Source: Bolinopsis microptera
Taxonomy: Eukaryota > Ctenophora > Tentaculata > Lobata > Bolinopsidae
NCBI RefSeq assembly: GCF_026151205.1
Contig: NC_087076.1
Coordinates: 9,152,902 to 9,216,901, forward strand
Length of the DNA: 64,000 nucleotides
Direction of reading: 5' to 3'
Position numbers and translations under genes: made by a program. Below are positions 26,388 through 37,797 of this stretch, in pieces. Under the pieces are notes generated by a model. The model saw nothing but the letters and a program-made list of their open reading frames with translations. It searched no databases and had not been told where the DNA came from. Position 1 is the stretch's first letter. Each line of letters opens with the position of its first letter.

Positions 26388-27007
26388 TGAGACTTATTTT
26401 CGAATCATAATAGAATGATAAAAACATTTTGATTTTCGTATTTGCATGTGTTATACTTATATCTATAATAGTTGTTAATAGGGGATGATGAAACACTCTA
26501 CACTCGATCGACTGTCACGTGACTTTTTCAACCTTTTCTCTAGCTGGCTCTGCATGAACAACTATTCAAAACCCTAACCGGAACCCTCTAATCTGATCCC
26601 AACCCTAACTGAAACGATCTCTAAACCTTAGTTTTATTTTGGGATATAGTTTGATATTAAAAAGAACAGCATTTTACAAAATTTAAAGTATATTATATAT
26701 TATTCATTATGATAAATAAGACTATTATTTTAAGCAAAAAATACGCATGTATATATGGTTGCGGCCAAGGATCGAATGTCATTTAAAAAATAATTTTTAC
26801 TATTTAAATTATGCAGTATGACCACCATACTGCATACGTACATGTATTAAGAATAAGTCCTGAAAAATACGCGTATTTTTTTCAAAATATTTAACAAGAC
26901 TTAATTATCTTTTTATAGTCTTTAAATAAAGTGACATGTTAAAATTAAATATAAGGACAAAAGAGCAAGGTAGACGAGGCGGAAACAATGATTGACACGG
27001 TATGGGA
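26388..27007. other. Downstream region with D repeat; no further gene
   Basis: 3' flank of the Gly-Glu gene. 26484-26660 is a copy of dispersed repeat D with degenerate CCCTAA-like units. The rest is AT-rich with nothing supported. Confidence 0.6.
26484..26660 (+). repeat. Dispersed repeat D, copy 2
   Basis: Shares the ggggatgatga start, CACGTGAC and the aaccctctaatctgatccca segment with 48756-49125. Its right end is not recognisable. Confidence 0.7.
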
Positions 27008-27160
27008 CCATTCACATAATTACGTAATCACTTTTCGGTATATTTTTAACACCCTCCCCGGCCCTCCGTAATCAGTTTTACACATACTTATAGTTATATA
27101 TAATAGATGTAACCCCCTCCCCGGCCTTCGGCTGATTACGTAATAATATGTGAACCGGGG
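27008..27160. mobile_element. Short MITE with TTACGTAATCA inverted ends
   Basis: Left end ccattcacataattacgtaa and right end the inverted form, ttacgtaataatatgtgaa. The centre is C/G-rich. A weaker relative lies at about 28615-28715 (gattacgtaatc and ccctcggctgattac). A poly-G run of about 26 follows at 27157-27182. Confidence 0.65.
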
Positions 27161-27295
27161 GGGGGGGGGGGGGGGGGGGGGGTCTGGCAAATGCTGACGT
27201 CATTAGGGGGGAGGACGGTCGCTCAATGGTGACAGTTTCTGCCAGGGGGGGGGGGGGGTAAAATTGGCCAAAATCTTGCTGACGTCATATTAGAA

Positions 27296-27360
27296 ATTAG
27301 AAATTAGAAATTAGAGATTAGAAATTAGAAATTAGAAATTAGAAATTAGAAATTAGAAAA
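27296..27360 (+). repeat. 7-bp tandem repeat (attagaa)
   Basis: About nine units of attagaa with one variant (attagag), directly upstream of the LINE fragment. Confidence 0.85.
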
Positions 27361-27790
27361 CAAGTTGTTTCAATACTGATGTATAACTGCAACAGTTGGG
27401 CAACATCTAAACAACTCCTTCAAAAACTTGATGTCTGCCACAGGAATCATCTCCGTACGATCATCGGCATGACCTACCCTAATGTCATACGAAATGTGAC
27501 TCTATACAAACGCTGCGAAGTTGTTTCACTAAGTGAGCGTGTTGCTCGTGCACGGTGGAGAATGCTCGGTCACATCCTTGATCCTCCGCAGTGATAATAA
27601 CTCACCTGCCCAGCTTGCCTTACATTTTGCTGTAGAGAGTCTGCAGAGTTTGATGAGAGGTAGATTCGGACGACACCAGTCAAACTTGTTAAAAACTATT
27701 TTGAACGATTTAAGTGACAGAAAATTTAGACTTGTAAATACAGCATACAGACGATTTATACCATTTAAGACTTTTTGCAACAAATACTAA
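27361..27790 (+). pseudogene. LINE reverse-transcriptase C-terminal fragment
   Basis: 27379-27594 reads MYNCNSWATSKQLLQKLDVC, then a stretch with LRTIIG and RWRMLGHIL. This is the usual C-terminal layout of LINE polyproteins (the YGCE-W-T, LRxIL and LGH blocks). A frameshift near 27585 moves the reading to the frame carrying LRSDNNSPAQLALHFAVES, which runs to 27787. There is no reverse-transcriptase core or endonuclease nearby, so it is a short, broken remnant; the LINE clade cannot be assigned. Confidence 0.68.
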
Positions 27791-27888
27791 TACTAATAGA
27801 AAAGCATGGAGAGAGTTAAGCATGATTTAGTTTATTCTGTGTTTATTTTTCTCTTGGTGACTTATCAGGTCATCAATATGTTCTTTAT

Positions 27889-28075
27889 GTTCTACAACCT
27901 ACCAGGACGCGCGCCGAGTTGGACTTACTTGGGGACCTCAGGCTATTATGTTCATAAATCATAAATATAGAACATGAACAGAGATTCAGCGGAATGACAG
28001 GCTGAGCGCGGCCCGGTAAAGTTGGACTCGTATATTGTATATGGAACAAATATTTTACGAGTATCACCCGTTAAT
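27889..28075 (+). repeat. Dispersed repeat F, copy 2, split by a G MITE
   Basis: Same landmarks as 24046-24143. The element at about 27926-28020 is inserted in the gagttggact segment, which is duplicated on both sides. Confidence 0.78.
27926..28020. mobile_element. G MITE, copy 2, with 8-bp target duplication
   Basis: Starts TACTTGGGGACCTCAGGC and ends GCGCGGCCCGGTAAA. GTTGGACT occurs at 27918-27925 and again at 28021-28028. The uninterrupted site is seen in the F repeats at 24046 and 28224. A partial third copy lies at about 28380-28430. Confidence 0.82.
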
Positions 28076-28106
28076 TAGAAATTAGAAAGATCATTACAAA
28101 ATTACT

Positions 28107-28207
28107 TGTAGCGCGATGCACTACTGGGTCGCGCGCGCATCAAATAATGCTTCTCGCAACCACGTATGCAGATCGGCGAGATGCGAAGGATTGACATCGT
28201 GAATCAA
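28107..28207 (+). repeat. Dispersed repeat H, copy 2
   Basis: Same start and end as 4961-5112, about 50 bp shorter in the middle. Confidence 0.75.
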
Positions 28208-28223
28208 ATGACAAGTGAATGCT

Positions 28224-28301
28224 TGTAGGTTTACAACCTACTAGGACGCGCGCCGAGTTGGACAATGTATGGAACAGATATTTTACGAGTATCACCTGTT
28301 A
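28224..28301 (+). repeat. Dispersed repeat F, copy 3
   Basis: Hairpin start tgtaggtttacaacctact and end tacgagtatcacctgtta. No G MITE inside. Confidence 0.75.
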
Positions 28302-28715
28302 AGTGAATGCTAGTCACGTGCGCTCTAACAGCCAATGAGCATTCGTACTTTTTTTCAGAGCGATGGAGGTCGTAATTCACTCAGCCCGAATAAAGATTCG
28401 GCGAAATGACAGGCTGAGGCCTGAGCGCCGACCAATAACCTCAGCCATGTGATACATCGGGTTTTTTGTGATTGGGTAGAGATATCATGTATGGTTCTAA
28501 TCAAAAGCTGCTTTTGACTTTGTTGTAGAATGCAAGCTTTTTGTTTTCAAGTCGAGCTTTTTCGAAATATTGTCAAATTGTTATCAGTTATTATTCTAGA
28601 AGGTAAAAAGAAAATGTTGATTACGTAATCGCAACGACAAACAATCCCTCCCCTCGGCCGATCCCCGCAATCAACCGTAAGCATTTGGAAAATGGAAACC
28701 CCCTCGGCTGATTAC

Positions 28716-28840
28716 TTGATTCACGATGTCAATCCTTCGCAGCTCGGTGAGGCACAGTGGTGCATCTTGCCGATCTACCGAAGTGGTTGCGAGAAGAATT
28801 ATTTGATGCGCGGCGTGACCCAGTAGTGCATCGCGCTACA
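28716..28840 (-). repeat. Dispersed repeat H, copy 3 (reverse)
   Basis: Reverse complement of the 4961-5112 type. The frame starting MVHLADLPKWLREEL lies in it but is not preserved in the other copies. Confidence 0.75.
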
Positions 28841-29649
28841 AAACTCTGTCATATTGACCAACTGCTTAAATCGCAGTCACACACTAATTTTCCCGGCGCT
28901 ACTAATTCACTCGCCATCAATTTCACAAAAAGAGCCATATTTGAATTTCGCATTGGATAAGCGTCTAAGTAAACCGCGTGGCGCGTGTCTGCGATAAATC
29001 TTTTCTTGTCAAATCGATATCTTCTCTTATTCGATACAAATTTTAACTAGTGATTTTCTGATACTCCACGAACATCTATGACTGTTGCTTCTGTTCCCGA
29101 AAGGTTGAGTTAAGCTTTCAATCCTTTGTTTATTTTTTTGTTCAATTTGTAAGGTTAAAACTCTTTCAGGTCCGATTTCCGAATAGTCTGGTGTCCAAAA
29201 GAACTCCAATTGTTCAAGGAGTTAAATTTATTCGGTGTGGGAAAACAGGTCAGTGCTAATTGCTGATCACCTGTCATTTGATTTGTCATGTCATAAAGTC
29301 ATACGCTTCTTTTCCTTTTTGCATGGTTTTAATGCCAGCTTGATTACAATTGTCATCTGTCATCTGTCATTTGATTTTTCATTAAGTCATACGCTTCTTT
29401 CACTTTATCTATAGTTTTAATGCCAGCTGTAATACATATATCCAAGCAAGCAAAATTAATGATTTATAAACTTTTCTTTGTGGCACTTTTCGATGCATGG
29501 TACTGTTCATCTCGTTTGCAAGTATTATATGTGTATGTTTGTAGTGGTTTTAATGTCAGAAGAACACATATAATATTAACCTTGAAAGCTTGAAGCAAGC
29601 AAGATTATTCATTTTTCATTTTGGAGGCTACTATTTAATTAATTGGCCC
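28841..29649. other. No gene seen; a short direct duplication
   Basis: About 85-bp direct repeats near 29285-29360 and 29368-29440 (segment aagtcatacgcttctttt, then gttttaatgccagct). Otherwise AT-rich with no supported feature. Confidence 0.6.
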
Positions 29650-30261
29650 CTTAAATGGGGACAATTAGATTTAAATATCATTAAGTAATCAGTACATCTA
29701 GTATTCTAGTTCCTTTTATTAAACAATTCAATAATTTCCAGTAGATAGGGACAATTAGATTAAAAGATCATTAAGTAATCAGTACATCTAGTTCCTTCTA
29801 TTTAATAGTTTAATGATTTCTACTAGATAGGGACAATTAGATTTAGAGATCATTATAAGTAATCAGTTATACATCTATACTAGTTCCTTTTATTTTAAAA
29901 TTCAATAATTTCCAGTAGATGGGGACAATTATGTATTTTAGAGATCATTGAGTAATCAGTACATCTAGTTCCTTTTAGTTAACAATTCAATAATTTCCAG
30001 TAGATGGGGACAATTAGATTTAGAGATCATTAAGTAATCAGTACATCTAGTTCCTTCTATTTAATAGTTAAATGATTTCCAGTAGATGGGGACAACTAGA
30101 TTTAGAGATCATTAAGTAATCAGTACATCTAGTTCCTTCTATTTAATAATTTAATGATTTCCAGTAGATGGGGACAATTAGATTTAGAGATCATTAAGTT
30201 ATCAGTACATCTAGTTCTTTCTATTTAATAGTTTAATTAATGATTTCTCATTTCCAGTAGA
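29650..30261 (+). repeat. Satellite array, part 1 (about 82-bp unit)
   Basis: Units carry the landmarks ttccagtagatggggacaat, gatcattaagtaatcagtac and atctagttccttcta. Spacing between landmarks is about 82 bp, with some shortened units. Confidence 0.95.
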
Positions 30262-30734
30262 ATAAAACAAATATTCAGAATAAAACAAATATTAAATATT
30301 CTAATCTCTTTATTCAACAATATAAAATCATTATAGAACCTAATTTGTGGCTTGATCGTTATGTTAGGGCTATTCTGTTAGCTGATGCTGACAGGCACCA
30401 CATGGGGCAGAGACTTAGGACCATTACGCTGGAGGCTTACAATGACCCTTTTTGAACCCCATGGCAGTGCTAGTTTTATTATGGTACAAATTGTAAATCG
30501 AAGTTATGAAAACGATCAAGTCACTCCTGTTTTACACTATCAACAGCTACTTAAAAAAATCTAGATTGTACAACTCACTTTGAAGATTAAACTGTTAAGT
30601 AATGAGTGATTGAGCTCATTAAACATTTTAGTAGCGGAGACATGCGGATCAGCTTCTTGAGGTTCTAATAGTTCATTCAGACAAGAAGTTTTACTTTTTC
30701 AAATTTAGTCGTTCAAGCTGCACCTGAGTTCAGA
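30262..30734. other. Non-satellite interruption within the array
   Basis: About 470 bp without satellite landmarks, starting with a duplicated gaataaaacaaatatt. No inverted ends, target duplication or coding seen. Confidence 0.65.
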
Positions 30735-32288
30735 TAGGGACAATTCGATTTAAAGATCAGGGACAATTTGATTTAGAGATCATTAAGTAATCAGTACATC
30801 TAGTTCCTTCTATTTGATAATTTAATGATTTCCAGTAGATGGGGACAATTAGATTTAGAGATCATTAAGTTATCAGTACATCTAGTTCCTTTTATTTAAC
30901 AATTCAATAATTTCCAGTAGATGGGGACAATTAGATTAAAATATCATTTAGTAATCAGTACATCTAGTTCCTTCTAATTAATAGTTTAATGATTTCCAGT
31001 AGATGGGGACAATTAGATTTAGAGATCAGTACATCTAGTTCCTTCTATTTAATAGTTTAATGATTTTTACTAGATAGAGACAATTAGATTTAGAGATCAT
31101 TATAAGTAATCAGTACATCTATAAGTTCCTTTTATTTAAAAATTCAATAATTTCCAGTAGATGGGGACAATTATATTTAGAGATCATTGAGTAATCAGTA
31201 CATCTAGTTCCTTCTATTTCATAATTTAATGATTTCCAGTAGATGGGGACAATTAGATTTAAAGATCATTAAGCAATCAGTACATCTAGTTCCTTCTATT
31301 TAACAATTCAATAATTTCCAGTAGATGGGGAAAAATAAGATTAGAGATCATTAAGTAATCAGTACATCTAGTTCCTTCTTTTTAATAATTTCCAGTAGAT
31401 AGGGACAATTAGATTTAAAGATCATTAAGTAATCAGTACATCTAGTTCCTTCTTTTTAATAATTTCCAGTAGATAGGGACAATTAGATTTAAAGATCATT
31501 AAGTAATCACTTTTTAATGGTTTAATGATTTCCAGTAGATGGGGACAATTATATTTAAAGATCATTGAGTATAAGCAATCAGTACATCTAGTTCCTTCTA
31601 TTTAACAATTCAATAATTTCCAGTAGATGGGGAAAATAAGATTAGAGATCATTAAGTAATCAGTACATCTAGTTCCTTCTATTTAATAGTTTAATAATTT
31701 CCAGTAGATGGGGACAATTATATTTAAAGATCATTGAGTATAAGCAATCAGTACATCTAGTTCCTTCTATTTAACAATTCAATAATTTCCAGTAGATGGG
31801 GAAAATAAGATTAGAGATCATTAAGTAATCAGTACATCTAGTTCCTTCTATTTAATAGTTTAATAATTTCCAGTAGATGGGGACAATTAGATTTAAAGAT
31901 CATTAAGTAATCAGTACATCTAGTTCCTTCTATTTAACAATTCAATAATTTCCAGTAGATGGGGACAATAAGATTTAAAGATCATTAAGTAATCAGTACA
32001 TCTAGTTCCTTCTATTTAACAATTCAATAATTTCCAGTAGATAGGGACAATTAGATTTAAAGATCATCAAGTAATCACTTTTTAATAGTTTAATGATTTC
32101 CAGTAGATGGGGACAATTAGATTTAGAGATCATTGAGTATAAGTAATCAGTACATCTAGTTCTTTCTATTTAATAATTTAATAATTTCCAGTAGATAGGG
32201 ACAATTAGATTTAAAGATCATTAAGTAATCAGTACATCTAGTTCCTTCTTTTTAATAATTTCCAGTAGATAGGGACAATTAGATTTAA
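30735..32288 (+). repeat. Satellite array, part 2
   Basis: Same unit as part 1. It includes roughly 60-bp short units, in which the sequence passes from aagtaatcac straight to ttttaatag, as well as full units. Confidence 0.95.
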
Positions 32289-33648
32289 GGGGGGGGGCCA
32301 ATGGGTATTTTTTTGTGAAACTTGATTTCGAGATAGCAGTTGACCAACAAACTAGGACCAGTGACCGAACTTTTGAGGGGGTCCCGGACCCCAACCGCCA
32401 AACGGTGCGCGCAGGGCAGCCACGCCCATATTTGGTCCAAATTAGGCCCAATTTAGCCAAATACCCTGTACATGCCCCAAACCCAGGTTTATGGTGCTCT
32501 ACTTGTAGCTAGTGGTCTCCTGAACTCGTACATGAAATTTCATCAAGATTGGACAAAAAATGACTGAGTTATGAGCCAAAAACCATATGCCCATATTTGG
32601 GCATACGCACCAAATTTGGTAGATTTCGTCCCATAAATTGGTCAAATATCAATATTTTTGAATGAAACTTACTTTATATGAAAGGTAAGCCTAAACTACA
32701 TATTCTCTGTAATTTATAGCTTTATATCTGTTTAAATGTGGATACTAAGGCGAAAAAACCACAAAAAATGAACTAAATTGCCCATATCTCGGTTCGCGAT
32801 ATTCGCGGAATTGATCTCACCAAAATTGTAACAACTCAATCAGTTTTCAAAATTTTTGCATGAAATTTTTGGAATCGACTCGAAATCGCATTTCGACCTT
32901 ATTTTAAGAACGGATTTTTGATTTAGGCCTCAAAAAAAATTTGGCGGCCAAATTCCAAAATTATATTACAGAAATTCAGAATTTGGCCGCCAAATTTTTT
33001 TTGAGGCCTAAATCAAAAATCCGTTCTTAAAATAAGGTCGAAATGCGATTTCGAGTCGATTTCAAAAATTTCATGCAAAAATTTTGAAAACTGATTGAGT
33101 TGTTACAATTTTGGTGAGATCAATTCCGCGAATATCGCGAACCGAGATATGGGCAATTTAGTTCATTTTTTGTGGTTTTTTCGCCTTAGTATCCACATTT
33201 AAACAGATATAAAGCTATAACTTACAGAGAATATGTAGTTTAGGCTTACCTTTCATATAAAGTAAGTCTCATCCAAAAATATTGATATTTGACCAATTTA
33301 TGGGACGAAATCTACCAAATTTGGTGCGTATGCCCAAATATGGGCATATGGTTTTTGGCTCATAACTCAGTCATTTTTTGTCCAATCTTGATGAAATTTC
33401 ATATACGAGTTCAGGAGACCACTAGCTACAAGTAGAGCACCATAAACCTGGGTTTTGGGCATGTTCAGGGTATTTGGCTAAATTGGGCCTAATTTGGACC
33501 AAATATGGGCGTGGCTGCCCTGCGCGCACCGTTTGGCGGTTGGGGTCCGGGACCCCCTCAAAAGTTCGGTCACTGGTCCTAGTTTGTTGGTCAACTACTA
33601 TCTCGAAATCAAGTTTCACAAAAAAATACCCATTGACCCCCCCCCCCC
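32289..33648. mobile_element. 1.36-kb palindromic foldback element inserted at TTAA
   Basis: Starts ggggggggg-ccaatgggta and ends with its inverse. The two arms are about 650 bp each and nearly identical, around a centre of about 25 bp near 32965. TTAA lies at 32285-32288 and again at 33649-33652. The uninterrupted counterpart is in the same array at about 35036-35048 (agatttaaagatc). TTAA duplications are typical of piggyBac- and Kolobok-type transposases. The open frames in the two arms mirror each other and encode nothing recognised. Confidence 0.92.
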
Positions 33649-36600
33649 TTAAAGATCATTAAGTAATCACTTTTTAATGGTTTAATGATTTCCAGTAGAT
33701 GGGGACAATTATATTTAAAGATCATTGAGTATAAGCAATCAGTACATCTAGTTCCTTCTATTTAACAATTCAATAATTTCCAGTAGATGGGGAAAATAAG
33801 ATTAGAGATCATTAAGTAATCAGTACATCTAGTTCCTTCTATTTAATAGTTTAATAATTTCCAGTAGATGGGGACAATTAGATTTAAAGATCATTAAGTA
33901 ATCAGTACATCTAGTTCCTTCTATTTAACAATTCAATAATTTCCAGTAGATGGGGACAATAAGATTTAAAGATCATTAAGTAATCAGTACATCTAGTTCC
34001 TTCTATTTAACAATTCAATAATTTCCAGTAGATGGGGACAATAAGATTTAAAGATCATTAAGTAATCAGTACATTTAGTTCCTTCTATTTAATAATTTAA
34101 TAATTTCCAGTAGATAGGGACAATTAGATTTAAAGATCATCAAGTAATCACTTTTTAATAGTTTAATGATTTCCAGTAGATGGGGACAATTAGATTTAAA
34201 GATCATTAAGTAATCAGAACATCTAGTTCCTTCTATTTAATAATTTCCAGTAGATAGGGACAATTAGATTTAAAGATCATTAAGTAATCACTTTTTAATA
34301 GTTTAATGATTTCCAGTAGATGGGGACAATTAGATTTAAAGATCATTAAGTTATCAGTACATCTAGTTCCTTCTATTTAATAGTTTAATGATCTCCAGTA
34401 GATGGGGACAATTAGATTTAAAGATCATTAAGTAATCACTACATCTAGTTCTTTCCATTTAATAATTTAATGATTTCCTGTAGATGGGGACAATTAGATT
34501 TAAATATCATTAAGTAATCAGTACATCTAGTATTCTAGTTCCTTTTATTTAACAATTCAATAATTTCCAGTAGATAGGGACAATTAGATTAAAAGATCAT
34601 TAAGTAATCAGTACATCTAGTTCCTTCTTTTTAATAATTTCCAGTAGATGGGGACAATTAGATTTAAAGATCATTAAGTAATCACTTTTTAATAGTTTAA
34701 TGATTTCCAGTAGATGGGGACAATTAGATTTAGAGATCATTAAGTTATCAGTACATCTAGTTCCTTTTATTTAACAATTCAATAATTTCCAGTAGATGGG
34801 GACAATTAGATTTAAAGATCATTAAGTAATCACTTTTTAATAGTTTAATGATTTCCAGTAGATGGGGACAATTAGATTTAGAGATCATTGAGTATAAGTA
34901 ATCAGTACATCTAGTTCTTTCTATTTAATAATTTAATAATTTCCAGTAGATAGGGACAATTAGATTTAAAGATCATTAAGTAATCAGTACATCTAGTTCC
35001 TTCTTTTTAATAATTTCCAGTAGATAGGGACAATTAGATTTAAAGATCATTAAGTAATCACTTTTTAATGGTTTAATGATTTCCAGTAGATGGGGACAAT
35101 TATATTTAAAGATCATTGAGTATAAGCAATCAGTACATCTAGTTCCTTCTATTTAACAATTCAATAATTTCCAGTAGATGGGGAAAATAAGATTAGAGAT
35201 CATTAAGTAATCAGTACATCTAGTTCCTTCTATTTAATAGTTTAATAATTTCCAGTAGATGGGGACAATTAGATTTAAAGATCATTAAGTAATCAGTACA
35301 TCTAGTTCCTTCTATTTAACAATTCAATAATTTCCAGTAGATGGGGACAATAAGATTTAAAGATCATTAAGTAATCAGTACATCTAGTTCCTTCTATTTA
35401 ACAATTCAATAATTTCCAGTAGATGGGGACAATAAGATTTAAAGATCATTAAGTAATCAGTACATTTAGTTCCTTCTATTTAATAATTTAATAATTTCCA
35501 GTAGATAGGGACAATTAGATTTAAAGATCATCAAGTAATCACTTTTTAATAGTTTAATGATTTCCAGTAGATGGGGACAATTAGATTTAAAGATCATTAA
35601 GTAATCAGAACATCTAGTTCCTTCTATTTAATAATTTCCAGTAGATAGGGACAATTAGATTTAAAGATCATTAAGTAATCACTTTTTAATAGTTTAATGA
35701 TTTCCAGTAGATGGGGACAATTAGATTAAAAGATCATTAAGTTATCAGTACATCTAGTTCCTTCTATTTAATAGTTTAATGATCTCCAGTAGATGGGGAC
35801 AATTAGATTTAAAGATCATTAAGTAATCACTACATCTAGTTCTTTCCATTTAATAATTTAATGATTTCCTGTAGATGGGGACAATTAGATTTAAATATCA
35901 TTAAGTAATCAGTACATCTAGTATTCTAGTTCCTTTTATTTAACAATTCAATAATTTCCAGTAGATAGGGACAATTAGATTAAAAGATCATTAAGTAATC
36001 AGTACATCTAGTTCCTTCTTTTTAATAATTTCCAGTAGATGGGGACAATTAGATTTAAAGATCATTAAGTAATCACTTTTTAATAGTTTAATGATTTCCA
36101 GTAGATGGGGACAATTAGATTTAGAGATCATTAAGTTATCAGTACATCTAGTTCCTTTTATTTAACAATTCAATAATTTCCAGTAGATGGGGACAATTAG
36201 ATTTAAAGATCATTAAGTAATCACTTTTTAATAGTTTAATGATTTCCAGTAGATGGGGACAATTAGATTTAGAGATCATTAAGTTATCAGTACATCTAGT
36301 TCCTTTTATTTAACAATTCAATAATTTCCAGTAGATGGGGACAATTAGATTTAAATATCATTAAGTAATCAGTACATCTAGTATTCTAGTTCCTTTTATT
36401 TAACAATTCAATAATTTCCAGTAGATAGGGACAATTAGATTTAAAGATCATTAAGTAATCACTTTTTAATAGTTTAATGATTTCTAGTAGATGGGGACAA
36501 TTAGATTTAGAAATCATTGAGTATAAGTAATCAGTACATCTAGTTCTTTCTATTTAATGATTTAATAATTTCCAGTAGATAGGGACAATTAGATTTAAAG

Positions 36601-37010
36601 ATCATTAAGTAATCAGTACATCTAGTTCCTTCTATTTAATAATTTCCAGTAGATAGGGACAATTAGATTTAAAGATCATTAAGAAATCAGTACATATAGT
36701 TCCTTCTATTTAATAATTTCCAGTAGATAGGGACAATTAGATTTAAAGATCATTAAGAAATCAGTACATCTAGTTCCTTCTATTTAATAATTTCCAGTAG
36801 ATAAAGACAATTAGATTTAAAGATCATTAAGTAATCACTACATCTAGTTCTTTCTATTTAATAATTTAATGATTTCCTGTAGATGGGGACAATTCGATTC
36901 AGAGTTGCTTCTATTTAAAAATTGAATAATTTCTTGTAGATTATATATAGGGACAGTTATAGATTAAGTAATCAGTACATCTAGTTCCTTCTATTTAACA
37001 ATTTGATATT
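33649..37010 (+). repeat. Satellite array, part 3, with 1.39-kb higher-order repeat
   Basis: About 82-bp units as in parts 1 and 2. Rare unit variants recur at a spacing of about 1391 bp: gatctccag at 34391 and 35782, ctttccattt at 34451 and 35842, and the aatggtttaatg variant at about 33675 and 35067. So a block of about 17-20 units was duplicated as a whole. The array decays into single-copy sequence near 37010. Confidence 0.93.
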
Positions 37011-37797
37011 GTAAAATTTGTATTGCAGTATGATCTGTATTAGTTACTTATTGTATGTGTTGTACAATGTACATTGTACAATATATTCCTGTTTTTCAGA
37101 ATATATATTGTATGATATTTAGGTCGATTAATTCAGTATCGCTCTATAACATTGCAGTTGAGTTGAGTCACCTTATAATTTAGTATACGATTTTGGAGTT
37201 CCGTTTCTGAGTTTGTTTTATTTCAGCTGTTATAAGCGAACCTAATATTTATGTGAGCCAGTTAATACTTCTATTTTAATGTGATTTAATCCACTGTGTA
37301 CTTACTACTAATGTATCAACAACAACAAAAAGCTAGCCTTTAAACCCACTTAAATTTCACTTCTAAACTGTGTCCATCTCTCATACGTTCCATATGTTTG
37401 GTGTATACTTTTATGAATGTGTAATATGGGATACCATTATACCTTCTCAACATTGAATCTTATAAATTAATATTAATTTTCTTTGGCGTGTGTTTCTTTA
37501 ATAGTTCAGACAAATGTATTGGTATCAGTATTTATATCAGTACTGTTGAAGGTTAACAGTATATATTTACATTATGAGTCATAATTTATGACCATTGTCA
37601 GTAACACGTCTATCCATTAAATGGTGTCAAGAAACAAAAATGAATGTGGTTCCTGCTATTTGTTGATTAAGCCAATATATTTATTATAGCTGCTGGAAGG
37701 TAAAAGCTTGGACCGAAATGCTGAATATAATTAATCTTGTAGTAGCTGTGTCCTTGCGATTTAACATACTTATTACTTATGCTAACATTTTTCTCAG
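37011..37797. other. Upstream of the MULE-type gene; possible first exons
   Basis: No repeat units. An ATG at 37621 in a good context starts MVSRNKNE. A 10-base stretch, 37690-37699, has an AG before it and GTAAAAG after it, and would join in phase to exon 37798. The donor needed after 37645 (gtggtt) is weak, so this start is only a suggestion. Confidence 0.3.

Noticed and set aside
28757-28960. Frame MVHLADLPKWLREELFDARR in repeat H as a possible protein
   Set aside because: The other two copies of the repeat do not keep the frame.
32315-33662. Mirrored 60-80 codon frames in the palindromic element as genes
   Set aside because: Each frame simply appears in both arms by symmetry, is short and matches nothing known.
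29650-37010. CRISPR-like array
   Set aside because: Units are contiguous satellite repeats without unique spacers, in a eukaryotic sequence.
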